A program made the translations under genes and the position numbers. Positions 1 through 11,809 of a stretch of DNA of 64,000 bases are shown here, in pieces (positions within the stretch are counted from its first letter, which is position 1; each line of letters opens with the position of its first letter). This stretch comes from Osedax fenrisi (lineage: Eukaryota; Annelida; Polychaeta; Sabellida; Siboglinidae), in contig OZ025244.1 in the NCBI GenBank assembly GCA_964019155.1, positions 45,071,952 to 45,135,951 on the forward strand, read 5' to 3'. The notes beneath the pieces are model-generated. The model was not told the DNA's origin and made no database searches. It worked only from the letters and a program-made list of their open reading frames with translations.

Positions 1-554
1 ATAAGCATATATATAGAGCTCATATAAGTCCCTAATACGGACACTCTAGATGTCTTAATACGGACACCCTATAACCAATCAGCGCGCAGCGTATGAAATA
101 TTCTGATTATCACAAAATGCACGTGCGTTATAATATTAATACCACACATAAAGCTAAATCTAAAAATTGTATTATTTAAATACTTAAATTGTATTATTAA
201 TAAAAAAAATAATAAAAATAAATAAATTATTAACTAATTAAATTAGAAAAATATATTCATAAAATTAATTATAAATAATTTAATTGTCATTTTTCTGAAT
301 GATTCATCAATAATATGTAGTTTATCTATTCGTATATAGTGTGTCCATATTATAAAATAGGGTATCCGTATTCGGACATGGGTACCGAATGCGGACACCC
401 CCGTTATCTATGGAATTAAAAGATTAAATAAAATGTTAAAATAACAATAATATCTATACTCATATAATATTAATATATTGATATTTTTTAATAAAAATAA
501 TGAGTCATAAATTGTTAAGACCATTTATTGTTAAAGTGTCCGTATTAGGTCCCC
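1..554 (-). mobile_element. Inverted-repeat DNA transposon (ACGGACAC family), cut by window edge
   Basis: The element carries several copies of the octamer ACGGACAC/GTGTCCGT near its ends and middle, and ends at 554 in GTATTAGGTCCCC. It is collinear with the complete element at 39498-40345 and with 14110-15047. No transposase coding is visible, so it is a non-autonomous (MITE-like) element. Here it forms the outer part of the left arm of the inverted duplication. Confidence 0.8.
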
Positions 555-614
555 TATAGGGGATTAACGTTTGTATACAAACTTTAAATATATTCGAAAT
601 ATAGTTTTAAATAT

Positions 615-655
<41 letters not shown>

Positions 656-855
656 CTTTGTAGAATTTAATCCTGAATATAAACTATACTTTAATATATA
701 TATATGCTATTTCAGATATATATTTTGTATTTAGTTGAAATATTACTAGATATTACATTTTATATGTATATTTGTAAACTGGTTGATCTTATACTTATAA
801 ATATTTATTTTTAAATGGAATTATTATAAACAATCCACAATAATATGTTATCATC

Positions 856-907
<52 letters not shown>

Positions 908-1310
908 ATAATTATAAGTTTTATTTATATGTGAATAACATTCTCTTTCAAACTCCGAGAAATATATACATTATTATGTATATTTATATACACATGTTGT
1001 GAACATTGTCCACAACTTATACGCGACTGTTGTATTTAAACTTGCACTTAAACTGTAGTACTACTAACTATAGTGAACACTAGGTGGCTCTGTTAACAAT
1101 GCTGTTATGTCACGCGCGTGTTTCGTAAGTATTGTTTTATTGAGACGTTTCTTTTCAATTGTAGAATTTATTATAGGTAAGACGAATTATTGCCGTATTG
1201 TTTATTTAGTAAATATCAACCTTATGTTTATTATGTAGAAATATATATATATATATATATATATACTGCATATAATAAGTATTAATAAATATAAAATCGC
1301 ATGCACACAA

Positions 1311-1354
<44 letters not shown>

Positions 1355-1785
1355 TATTCGTATATTTACGCGTATACCTTTAATTTGATATGTAACTGTT
1401 CGACCCCAAAACTCAAGGTCATCAGAGACAGTATGCCGTAGTTAAATGCCAGGTTTAAGATTGTTTGACCATGCGCAGTTCCCACCCTTGACCACACATG
1501 GTTTCTACAATAAATGTACAAATGCATATATAAATGTTTTTATATATAATTTTGTAATAATATATGTATTATATAATATAGGTATATATAATTTTTATAT
1601 ATACATATGACTAGAGTTATATAAATATATATATATATAATCGAGGGAATTATATTATTAAATATAATATAAATTACTAGGTACATACAATATTGATATT
1701 TTTTATTTAATAGAACCGGGGAGAACTCTCCCCTATAGAATTTAAAATAAATACAATACGAAATCTGAGATGATTTGTATATGTA

Positions 1786-1820
<35 letters not shown>

Positions 1821-1884
1821 TTCAATTATGAATATTAACGAACTTTGTATTATTAATAATAACTATAATATTACATGTACATTG

Positions 1885-1928
1885 ATGTATCTAGTTTAAT
1901 ATAATATAATATATTAAACTAGATACAT
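1885..1928. repeat. Perfect 44-bp palindrome in left arm
   Basis: Two 19-bp arms (ATGTATCTAGTTTAATATA and its complement) flank a 6-bp AT loop. The same hairpin is present in the other arm at 12759-12802. It could extrude as a cruciform; no function is visible. Confidence 0.85.
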
Positions 1929-2484
1929 TTTATAAGCTTATTAAAAGTAGAGCCTATTGCGTATTAACTAGGTAAACCTATAGGCCCAATGACTGTTAGT
2001 TTTCAGAGGGTTACTGTTATAGCCGGATATACTGAAATGGTACTCAATCAGCTTAGCCTTCCGTCGGAGAATGTCCACAACCTATAGCATGTGTAGATAG
2101 GTTTATACTATATATACTATATAGGTATATATGTATATATATATAGAGTGTATCATATATATATATATATATATATATATGATGTCGCTATCATATATGA
2201 TAGAGACCTGCATGACATATGTCGAGGTTATAGTGATGCCAATATCGTCATGTTACGCAATAGTAATATCAATCTAATCTTTCTTGTGGCTAATAACCTC
2301 TTTAGTTATCGACTCATTGTTATTGATAATATTCTACGGAGATAATGCTATTGTTATCATAACTAATCACGGCGACATAGCATTATAATCAAATGTTGTA
2401 AATTTCCATATTGAATATCAAATTATTTAAAATATAGTTATATTTTATTGTATTATTGTCATATATTATTATTATTATTATTAT

Positions 2485-2530
2485 TATCAGATTTAGGCAA
2501 TGCCAGGGTAATTATAGAAGCAGTGTTGCT
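2485..2530 (+). repeat. Interspersed (TAA)n-linked repeat, arm copies
   Basis: A (TTA)n run is followed by CAGATTTAGGCAATGCCAGGG and GAAGCAGTGTTGCTTATC. The mirrored copy is at about 12160-12205 in the right arm. A related block, CAGAATTTAGGTAT with GAAGAAGCGCTATGCTTATC, follows (TAA)n at 20388-20460 and, inverted, at 58285-58360. This is a dispersed repeat whose boundary coincides with a trinucleotide microsatellite; its class is unknown. Confidence 0.6.
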
Positions 2531-2639
2531 TATCGAGACATTTATTAACTATATATACATTATATTATTACTAAAAATTGATAAAATAGAAAGCTAAAAC
2601 GAGGCAATGCAAATTGTTATTATTTACGTTTATTCATTA

Positions 2640-3700
2640 CATTAACATATCATTAACATGCGCGTATAAGTAACACTGTGTACGTCGCGGGTGTAACCAG
2701 TTTGTGCATAGTCTTATCGATAGCTTACACCCTACACGCGTGGCTGGCGTTATCCTTCGATAGCGGTGTCCTTTGTAGGGACATGTCCTTGAGAGCGACG
2801 TAACCGGACGTAACTTGTGACGTCACAGTACGGGAACACATCACGATAACGAGGAGAACACAACGTCCCGCTAGCATTACGTAACGGTGGGCGTACGAAT
2901 TCGAACCGAACTACTTTCTAAATACGTACAGTAAAGAACGACCCGATAAACTATAGTATGATATGTACTATAGTATGGTGTATACTATAGTATACGGCTT
3001 TACTGGTAATAATATATCACGGTTTACTTTTTAACTTTATTATTATATTTACTTGTAAATAACCCCTTAAGTAGTATTAATACAAGATGTAAATGTATTT
3101 AAGTGTAATTGTAAGTACATTTAATTACGTTACGTTATAACTGAGAGTAGTTTGCAGTAGTTTGCAGTAATTAGAAATTATAAGAATAATGATAATACGT
3201 AAGAACCCTCGATGATATACGTAAGCGGATGTTATTGATACGCACCACGTGACATCAACAAAAGAGACCGCGTAACGATAGCTAGCGACACCTATTAGCA
3301 GCGGTACTCGTACTATACGCAAGGACATCGCTACATGTCCTCGCTACACGTGTGTGTAACGGTGACGCGCATGCGGAGTTGAGTTGTCGCTAATTATCGC
3401 GTTCTCACACCCTTTCTCGCCCTCTCTCTCGTTAAAACCACCGATCACCCAGTCGGTAGTAATGTGATCACAATACCCGTATTGTTGTTAATTATCCGTC
3501 GCGTTCACGGATCTCTGTCCACTGGTTTATTGGCCTAATTATCTATCAGTTTTATTAGTACCCGCAGTCGAATACTGTGTATATTGTACGTTATCTATTG
3601 TTATCCATAGTTATCCATTGGTTTCCATTGTTAAGTATGTCGCACGCTCTTCTTTATACAGGTAGCGACTACCGGGTCCGACACCTCACTACAGCCAAGT
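2640..3700. promoter_or_regulatory. GC-richer block with CRE, E-box and NRF1-like sites (left arm)
   Basis: This block is clearly less AT-rich than its surroundings and holds a TGACGTCA CRE at 2818-2825, CACGTG-containing sites near 3247 and 3345, GCGCATGCG near 3366 and several ACGT cores (TTACGTAA-like). The combination resembles promoter sequence, but no transcript or convincing gene is attached. The same sites are mirrored at 10910-12050. Regulatory function is inference. Confidence 0.35.
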
Positions 3701-4013
3701 ACGTACACTATACATAATAGTGTTTATAGTTATATTGATTATATATATTTTATAGATTTTATTTATATTGAAGTTATTTTATTTAACACCATGCTTTTTT
3801 TAGATATATTGTTTCTTTTAATATTATATATATATATAGATATAATGGGAATGGCTCAAGTAAATTGCCCATATTGATGCATTCATAAAGGATGGAAGCG
3901 TTCATTTAATTTTGTTTACAAATATATTTTACTAGAAGAAGAAGAAGAAATTTTATTTAGACATCGTTTAAACAATTAAGTTAATAATAATGTATAATGA
4001 AATAATAAGAAAG

Positions 4014-4274
4014 TTATAGTGTAAATAAATATGTTTTTAAATTCTTTCTGAACTTTTCTGAGTTTCTTTCAGCACGGAGTGTTGCAGGTAGTGAGTTCCA
4101 GGCTATAGGTGCTTGTGACGAGAAGGCGCGTGAACGGGCAGCAGTAGAATGTATTGTCGATCTAGGTCGTATACGATTAACATGACACGGCCTGAGACTT
4201 CTTGTCTGGTCGATTCTCTCTATCAATTCATATAAATATGACGGCGTTTCAAAGTGGAGTGCATTATGAGTCAT
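4014..4274 (-). pseudogene. 3' end of a CR1/L2-like non-LTR retrotransposon
   Basis: An 86-codon minus-strand frame contains RSRAFSSQAPIAWNSLP and FRKNLKTYLF, the characteristic end of the reverse transcriptase ORF of CR1/L2/Jockey-type LINEs. Nothing of the polymerase core precedes it in frame, so it is a 5'-truncated copy. It sits just inside the left arm of the large inverted duplication. Confidence 0.75.
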
Positions 4275-4394
4275 ATGACATATTTTATAGATGATTCTTT
4301 CTTTTAAATATTAAATATATTTTAGTAATATTACTATAAAAAATAATTAATTATTTTAAAAATGAAATATATTTGTCATTCAAAATTAACGCAT

Positions 4395-4880
4395 TATAAA
4401 CATACTCCTGTAAAACATATAATATACATTATTATGTACTATTTATTTCATCTGAATCATTTGATAAGTTTGTATATAATTTTCGGAGTTTATAAATATA
4501 TATATATATATATTATGTTATATAGGTATTTTTGTAAATATAAATATATTGCTTTGATACAGTTATAATAAAAATATATTATATCTAATGACATCACTGC
4601 TAATAACAAAGTGCATACCCACATGACTGTAGCATGAAGCACCCCTTAATAAAATCACACATGATTTACTTCTTTCGTTTGAATAATATAATCATAACAT
4701 ATTAATTTAATTAGATATTTCCAGTGATTTTGATACCCTTGATCATCAACTAATTATTTATTTATTAAAATCTATCGGTGTATCTGGGCAAGTACTTGAA
4801 TTATTTAAATCTTATATATCTGATATAAAATAATTTATAATGATAAACTCATTCTGATATACCTAAATATACCTAATCAT
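4395..4880 (+). repeat. Inner inverted repeat, left copy, with decayed CR1-like RT
   Basis: This stretch is the reverse complement of about 6580-7150; shared landmarks are CATACTCCTGTAAAACATAT at its outer edge and TGATCATCAACTAATTATTT inside. Within it, from about 4711, the plus strand reads LDISSDFDTLDHQLI then SIGVSGQVLELFKSYIS. This is the motif-A region of a CR1/L2-type reverse transcriptase. Stops follow by about 4832. The pair brackets the RTE-like fragment at 5237-6493. Confidence 0.75.
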
Positions 4881-5236
4881 GTTGATCCTAAAGACTCTAT
4901 CATTTTATATAATCTTCTCTCGACTATGTTATCTTGTTATCCATCTATATAATATAATCTTTTTAATGATGATCTTCATTTATATATTTATTTCCCATAG
5001 ACTGATACTCAATACTATGACTCTTTAATGTATGCCTTTTAACTGAACTTAAATCATGTTTCTCAGTCAATAGAGTAAATCTATTAATATATATACATAT
5101 CAGTCAATAGTTATACATCATCCTTCTATTACCATCGTATTAAAGTATAAGGAAATGTCATATTCATCTCAAATGAAAATATTGTGTCTAACTTTTAAGA
5201 CATCTGCTAATTATTCATCTAACTAACACTATTCAT

Positions 5237-6493
5237 GTGCTAACTTTCATTTTCACCGTATTCATGAAACATTACACGGAAGAGTTCATTTCTGAAGAGC
5301 AAGCTGGATTTCGAACAGGTAGAAGTACTAGCGAACAGATATTCAACTTAAGAGTAATCTCAGAGAAATATTCTCAGCATAGTAAACCATTATATCAAGT
5401 TTTCATCGATTTTAAAAAAGCGTTTGATAGAATATGGCACAACGCACTATGGTGGGCAATGAAAAGATTCAACATCAATTCAAAACTAATAGAATATATA
5501 CAACATCTATACAATAAAGCAGAAAGTGCAGTTTACTTTGACGGTAAAATCGGAGAATAATGTTCAGAACAACAACTGGAGTTAGGCAAGGCTGTCTACT
5601 TTCACCCACACTATTCAATATTTTGCTTGAACAAATAATGAACGATGCTTTAGATAATCATGTAGGTTCAGTAAATATTGGTGGTAAACTAATCACAAAT
5701 CTGAGATTCGCAGATGACATCGATGGATTAGCAGGTAGTGAATCTGAATTAACCAATCTTATTAAAATAATCGACAATACAGCACGTGCATATGGAATGG
5801 AAATAAACTCTACGAAAACACAAATAATGGCAAATTCTGAAGGTAGTTTCACATCAGAAATAAAAATAAATAACGAGCCACTAAAAGTAGTTGACAGTTT
5901 TAAATACTTAGGAGCAATCATCGACGATAAAGGTTCAAAGGCTGAAATATTAGCTAGAACCGGACAGATGATTGCAGCTCTATCTAGACTAAATGTTATA
6001 TGATATGATAAAACACTAAAACTGAAACTGAAAAACCGACTACTGCAGTCACTAGTAAACTCAATTTTCTTATATGCGTGTGAGACATGGACAATAACGA
6101 AGGAACTGCAAAGAAAAATAACAACATTAGAAATGCGGTGCTTAAGACGATTATTGAACATATCATACAGAGATAGAATTACTAACATTGAAGTACGCAA
6201 TAGAGTTACCAAAGAAATCGGTCCACATTCGGAACTACTAGCAATGTTCATCACGAAGAAACTGAGATGGTTTGGTGATAAGATCAAATTCCATGTCCAA
6301 AACAATTCTTCAGGGTTCTATTGAAGGTATAAGAAGACGAGGTAGGCCAAAAATACAATGGCAAGACAATATCGTGAAATGGACTGGTCTTGATATAAAT
6401 AAAGCGATGAGAGCTGCAGAAAATAGAGAGGGATGGAAAAAAATTGTAACGAAATCTACTGCGCCCCTACGGCATCCAAATGCTATGGGATAG
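5237..6493 (+). pseudogene. Broken RTE-like non-LTR retrotransposon (reverse transcriptase)
   Basis: Plus-strand pieces give FISEEQAGFRTGRST, motif A (FIDFKKAFDRIWH), motif B (GVRQGCLLSPTLFN), motif C (FADDIDGL) and a C-terminal region with KLRWFG and RRRGRPKIQWQDN, the order of an RTE/Proto2-like LINE. Breaks: a frameshift at about 5557 (at the usual EWFR position), a TGA at 6001-6003 where tryptophan is usual, and a frameshift near 6290. The endonuclease half is absent. An inactive, 5'-truncated copy, boxed in by the inner inverted repeat. Confidence 0.85.
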
Positions 6494-6579
6494 GTAAAAG
6501 GTTAAAGATAAAAAAAATGGAAACAAGAGAAAATAGTCGAGAGAAGAGTATATAAATTATAATAGAGTCTTTAGGAATA

Positions 6580-7150
6580 ACATGCATACATTTAGGTATA
6601 TCAGAATGAGTTTATCATTATAGAATAGTTTCTATCAGATATATATAAGATTTAAATCATTCAAGTACTTTATCAGATATACCGATAGATTTTAATCAAT
6701 AAATAATTAGTTGATGATCGAGGGTGTCAAAATCAATGGAAATGTCTAATTAAATTAATATTTTATGATTATATTATTCAAACGAAAGAAGTAAATAATA
6801 TGTGATTTTATTAAGAGGTGCTTCGTGCTACAGTATGTATGTATGTACTTTGTTATTAACAGTGATCTCATTAGATATAATATATTTAGGTTTAATTTCT
6901 AATTTTTATTTTAATCAAAGCAATATATTTATATTTTCAAAAATACCAATATAACATAATATATATATTTTATAAACTCCGAAAATTGTATACACATTTA
7001 TTGAACGATTCAGATAGTGGAACCTCAAAACATCATAAATTGTATTAAATAAAATACCGATATATATATATATGATATTCTAAAGTTTTGTATATAATAC
7101 ATATTACATAATCATGTATATTATATGTTTTACAGGAGTATGTGTATATT
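6580..7150 (-). repeat. Inner inverted repeat, right copy
   Basis: Reverse-complement partner of 4395-4880. It contains the same motif-A reverse-transcriptase relic on the minus strand (about 6640-6760) with further decay. It ends directly before the 5' region of the second retrotransposon. Confidence 0.7.
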
Positions 7151-7453
7151 GTTTTGTGGAAAATTTGTGGAGAGCTCAGTTTACATAGGATCCTCGGCCC
7201 ACATTTCTTCATCTATATCCGTAATTGATATGATGATGTGGTGATGATAACTCCAATCCACCGGCTCCCCAGGTTGCGGATAGGGGAACGGCCATTAGAT
7301 ATAATGGTTAGCTTCGAATAATCAATTAGCAGTGCCGGACAAAATCCTGGTTGCCCTTTGGCAAGGCATAGTACCTGTTAGCCACCCACGCAGGGTTACG
7401 CAAATGTGTATGGAGTGGCGACCACACATTTTATCTAGCCATCGAAAGTAAAC

Positions 7454-8845
7454 ATGACAATACAACACAACAATTATCTATCCCGCATCGCTCGTCGCGC
7501 GGAACAAGGAGCGCGTCCTGCAATACCACCTCAGGTTGCAGTCGAAAAGTTAATTACTGAGAAAAAGGAAAAGAAAGAGAACGAGAAAAGAAAAGAAAAT
7601 AAAAATAAATATAAGATGAAAACTGTACAACTATTAAATGCTACTAAACGATTTAAAATCGGATCATTGAATACACAAACACTTCAAAAAGTATATAAAA
7701 TCCCAGAATTGATAGCCTCAGCTGAATTAACTGGACAAGATATTATTTGCATTCAAGAACATAGATTCATACATGAAGATTCCGACATCAAAGAACATAC
7801 TTATGATAAATGGAAACTATTAACTCTATCAGCCTGGAAGAATAGCATAAATGCCGCAACTGGTGGAATTGGAATGCTCGTAAGCAGCCAAGCTTATAAC
7901 ACAATCGCTAGTGTCGAAATGATATCACCTAGAATTATGATAGTGAACTTTCAAGGAAATCCACAAACGTCGGTGATCTCATGTTACAGTCCAACAAATA
8001 TTAGTGACGAACAAGAAACTGAGATATTCTATACAAAACTTACATGTTTAACAAGACAGATACCAAAGCATAATGTTCTAATAATATGAGGAGACTTAAA
8101 TGCACACCTCGGAAAAGACAGTGGATATATGCCTATCATCAAACTACAAATCGAAATGGCCAAATGCTCAAAGACTATCTTCAAGAAAATAATATGCTAT
8201 GTCTAAACACTCATTTCCAGAAAAGACATGGTAAGTTATGGACGCACAATTCTCCAAATGATTTTAAATCACAGATTGACTTCATAATAATAAATAAGAA
8301 ATGGAAAAATAGTGTAAAAAACTGCAGAGCTTACAACTCCTTTAATAGCATTTCGTCTGATCACCGTATAATAACAGCAGATATAAAATTGAGTCTAAGA
8401 GCTAATAAAAAAAAATAGTAAATGCAAACCATATGACTGGACAAGACTGACACATGATACTGAAATTAGAAATGCATTTATTGTAACAGTGAAAAACAGA
8501 TTCTTGAGCCTTCAACATTCTGATGCAGAAAATACGTTATCTGCAAGTACAAGATATACATATTTTGAAAAGGTATGCAAAGATGCAGCCAATAGAGTAA
8601 TTCCGTTAAAACCCAAATTAAAGAAACGAATACCCTGGGAAAATGAAAAAATCTGCCAAAAACGTGACATACTTCACAAAGCAGCACAACTGAAAGAAAG
8701 CTCGCCTACACAGATGAATATCAACAAATTTATAAATGCTCAAGAATCTTTAGTTAATTCATATGATTTAGAACAACAAAATTACATAAATAAAAATATA
8801 TATGAAATCCAAATGGCGGCCACAAAAATAAGATATCTGCACTAG
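7454..8845 (+). pseudogene. Endonuclease half of retrotransposon ORF (broken)
   Basis: From 7454 the frame begins with a basic leader and continues into FKIGSLNTQTLQ, DIICIQEHRF and ISCYSPTN, matching the start of the endonuclease/exonuclease/phosphatase fold. A TGA at 8087-8089 replaces the expected tryptophan before GDLNAHLG, and a frameshift follows. The fold resumes at 8086-8418 with SQIDFIII and SSDHRIITADI, holding the catalytic SDH. A further shift near 8415 leads to the linker ending at 8845. Confidence 0.85.
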
Positions 8846-9057
8846 CCTGGCAAACAATAAATGAAATCAACGGAAGAAAGAAATCAAATAAATCTAAACT
8901 AAAAGCAAACAATGATAATGAACGAATCAAACTTTGGCATAAACATTTCAAAGATTTACTTGGCAAGAATATCCAATCAACAATTGATAGTAAAAATTCA
9001 GATAATACATTGAATGATCTTGATATAAAAATCGGCCATTTCACGAAAGAATAAGTT

Positions 9058-10542
9058 ATGAAAGCTACAAATAATATATCATATGGAAAAGCAGTAGGTT
9101 TGGACGAAATTCCAGCAGAAGTTTGGAAATTAGATGATTTTAAAGAATTACTGTTAGAATCCTGTAATCGTGTTTATTTCCAGGAACCTATAGTAAGTTG
9201 GACCAATGGATGTATCCTTCCTTTTCCTAAAAAAGGAGACCTCTCCATTACAAAAAACTACAGAGGAATTACTCTAACATCAATCGCCGTAAAGATATAT
9301 AACATGATGTTATTACACAGGATTAGACCAGAAATTGATCCAATCCTAAGAAAAAATCAAAATGGCTTCCGAATAAATAGATCAACAACGGGAAAAATAC
9401 TGACTATCCGACGAATTTTAGAAGGAGTCAAATCTAAAAACCTGCCACTAACTCTACTCTTTATTGACTTTTCAAAAGCTTTTGACACGATAAATCGAAA
9501 AAAGATGAAAGAAATACTTTTAAAGTATGGTATACCAGAAGAGACAGTTTGTGCAATTATGACGCTCTACAAGAATACTCGTTCAATGGTTCGCTCACCA
9601 GATGGAGATACACCTTACTTTGAAATCACAACTGGAGTCTTACAGGGTGATACACTTGCGCCGTTCCTCTTTATAATCTGTCTCGATTATATTCTGAAGA
9701 CGTCATTGGATAATAATAGAGATCTAGGTTTTACTCTAACAGAGAGAAAGAGTAGACGATATCCCGCTGAACAAATTACCGATACGGACTACGCCGATGA
9801 TATCGCCGTAACAAGTAATACTATGAAAGATGCTAATACATTATTACTGAAAATAGAATCAGCCGCCAAAGAAATTGGACTTTTCATTAACACTGACAAA
9901 ACTGAATATACCAATATCAATCAGAATAACAACATGCAAATTAAAAGTATCTGTGGAAGTATAATAAATGAAGTAGACGATTTTAAATATCTAGGAAGTT
10001 ATATTAGATCAACTAAAAGAGATGTTAATATAAGGATTGCTAAAGCCTGGGCAGCATTAAATAGTATGAATATAATCTGGAAATCAAGACTAAGTACAAA
10101 TCTTAAAAGACATTTTTTCAGAGCGGCAGTCGAATCAGTGCTCGTTTACGGTTCTGTAACCTGGACTCTAACAACCTCGTTAGAGAAAAAGATTGATGGA
10201 ACATACACACGCATGCTCCGAGCCGTAACAAACAAATCCTGGCGAGATCATCTTACAAATGAGCAACTCTATGGCGATATACCAACAATTAGTAAATCTA
10301 TACGTATGCAAAGGCTGAAGTTCGCTGGTCACTGCTGGAGAAGCAAAGATGAAGTAGCGAGCGACCTGGTACTCCGGCAACCACAGCATGGTAACCGTTC
10401 ACGTGGACGCCCAGCGAAGACGTACATAGATCAACTGCGGGGTGATACCGATCTGCTAACGACAGTCGAAATAAAGACGGCGATGAATGATAGAGAAGGT
10501 TGGAGGAAGTATGTCATGGACTACCGAGCAAGCTCGACCTAG
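9058..10542 (+). CDS. Reverse transcriptase part of retrotransposon (intact frame)
   Basis: A 494-codon uninterrupted frame. In order it shows the GKAVGLDEIPAEVWK entry motif, FPKKGDLSITKNYRGIT, motif A LFIDFSKAFDTINR, motif B TTGVLQGDTLAPFL and motif C DYADDIAV with both catalytic aspartates. The thumb region follows (DDFKYLGSYI), then LKFAGHCWRS and a C-terminal RGRP block. The polymerase looks functional, but it is downstream of breaks and would lack the endonuclease. Confidence 0.88.
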   Translation: MKATNNISYGKAVGLDEIPAEVWKLDDFKELLLESCNRVYFQEPIVSWTNGCILPFPKKGDLSITKNYRGITLTSIAVKIYNMMLLHRIRPEIDPILRKNQNGFRINRSTTGKILTIRRILEGVKSKNLPLTLLFIDFSKAFDTINRKKMKEILLKYGIPEETVCAIMTLYKNTRSMVRSPDGDTPYFEITTGVLQGDTLAPFLFIICLDYILKTSLDNNRDLGFTLTERKSRRYPAEQITDTDYADDIAVTSNTMKDANTLLLKIESAAKEIGLFINTDKTEYTNINQNNNMQIKSICGSIINEVDDFKYLGSYIRSTKRDVNIRIAKAWAALNSMNIIWKSRLSTNLKRHFFRAAVESVLVYGSVTWTLTTSLEKKIDGTYTRMLRAVTNKSWRDHLTNEQLYGDIPTISKSIRMQRLKFAGHCWRSKDEVASDLVLRQPQHGNRSRGRPAKTYIDQLRGDTDLLTTVEIKTAMNDREGWRKYVMDYRASST

Positions 10543-11028
10543 TAAGGTAAGTATATTGCGTTAATTTTGAATCACATATTATATTTCATTTTAAAGATAA
10601 TGAATTATATTTTAATATTTTATAGTAACATATATTTGTAAATACAATTAAATGAACGCCTCCTTCCTTTATGAATGTATCAATATGGGTACTTTAATTG
10701 ATCCTTTCCTATCATATATATATATATATATATAATATTAAAAGGAATAATATATATAAAAAATCATGGTATTAAATAAAATAACTTCAATATAAATATA
10801 AATCTATGGTATTAAAAAAAATAACCTCAATTTGATTATAGTTAGCAACTCAATATGTGAATCTATTTATATGTATTTTAATATACACGTCACTAGTAAC
10901 ATACTGATACCTGGCGCTTGCGTGCCCCTATTGCAGTAGTATACGTACTTCGCTGTAAGTACTTCGCTGTAGTGAGGTGTCGGTACCCGGTAGTCGATAC
11001 CTGTAGAAAGAAGAGCGTGAGATATACT

Positions 11029-11105
11029 TTACAATAGATAACAATGGATAACAATGGATAACGATTGATAACAATAGATAACGATAGATAACAATAGATA
11101 ACGTA
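11029..11105 (+). repeat. 10-bp tandem repeat (TAACAATAGA type)
   Basis: About seven units of ATAACAATGG/ATAACGATAG variants. The mirrored place in the left arm (about 3591-3636) has only three or four degenerate units, so the array changed size after the arms duplicated. Confidence 0.8.
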
Positions 11106-11809
11106 CAATATACACAGTATGCGACTGCGGGTACTAATAAAACTGATAGATAATTAGGCCAATAAACTAGTGGACACAACGGATAATTAATAACAATACG
11201 GGTATTATGATCACCTCATAACCGACTGGGTGATCGGTGGTTTTAACGAGAGAGAGGGGGCGATAAATGGCGAGAAAGGGTGTGAGAACGCGCGAGAATT
11301 AGCGACAACTAAACCCCGCATGCGCGTCACCGTTACACACACGTGTAGCGAGGACATAGCGATGTCCTTGCGTATAGTATGAGTACCGCTGCTAATAGGT
11401 GTCGCTAGCTATCGTTGCGAGGTCTCTTTTGTTGATGTCACGTGGTGCGTAACAATAACATCCGCTTACGTATATCATCGAGGGTTCTTACGTGTTATAA
11501 TTATTCTTTTAATTTCTAATTACTACAAACTACTGCAAACTACTCTCAGCTATAACGTAACGTAATTAAATGTACTAACAATTACACAGAATACTTGTAC
11601 TACTACTACTACTACTTAAAGGGTATACTTTACAAGTAAATATAATAATAAAGTAAAAAGTAAACAGTGATATATTATTACTAGTAAAGCCGTATACTAT
11701 AGTACACACCATACTGTAGTACATATCATACTATAGTTTATCGGGTCGTTCTTTACTGTACGTATTTAGAAAGTAGTTCGGTTCGAATTCGTACGCCCAC
11801 CGTTACGTA

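Larger units (their letters stand above)
1..3934 (+). repeat. Left arm of giant inverted duplication
   Basis: Position 1 pairs with about 14663, and the two strands remain reverse complements inward to about 3934/10622. Matching landmarks include the block at 2040-2100 against 12600-12660, the GC-rich block at 2640-3700 against 10910-12050, and the ATTTACAAATAT-containing inner edge at about 3915 against 10640. Differences are scattered substitutions plus length changes in (TA)n and in a 10-bp repeat, so the arms are old enough to have diverged. The arm begins inside a transposon and continues beyond the window. Apart from small open frames it holds no recognisable gene. Confidence 0.93.
7190..10620 (+). 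mobile_element. Nearly complete non-LTR retrotransposon, recently inactivated
   Basis: A 5' leader (about 7190-7453) precedes an ORF with an apurinic endonuclease-like domain, then reverse transcriptase and a C-terminal RGRPAKTYIDQL region. The last codon is at 10542, and a short AT-rich 3' end reaches the right arm at 10622. The element is complete in layout but has an in-frame stop and two or more frameshifts in its first half, so it cannot be autonomous. Clade assignment (RTE/Nimb-like) is tentative. Confidence 0.85.

Noticed and set aside
2148..2345. 65-codon frame beginning in a (TA)n run (mirror at 12342-12539)
   Set aside because: It starts within a microsatellite (repeated YIYIY), has no domain, and lies in AT-rich sequence; chance frame.
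5658..6305. 215-codon minus-strand frame overlapping the RTE-like fragment
   Set aside because: It is the antisense shadow of a recognisable reverse transcriptase with motifs A, B and C on the plus strand.
6001..8089. TGA in place of conserved tryptophan in both retrotransposons (6001-6003, 8087-8089), suggesting a recoded TGA
   Set aside because: Host exons use TGG for tryptophan and one host-like gene ends in TGA (45065-45067). The retrotransposons also carry frameshifts. Ordinary G-to-A decay explains both.
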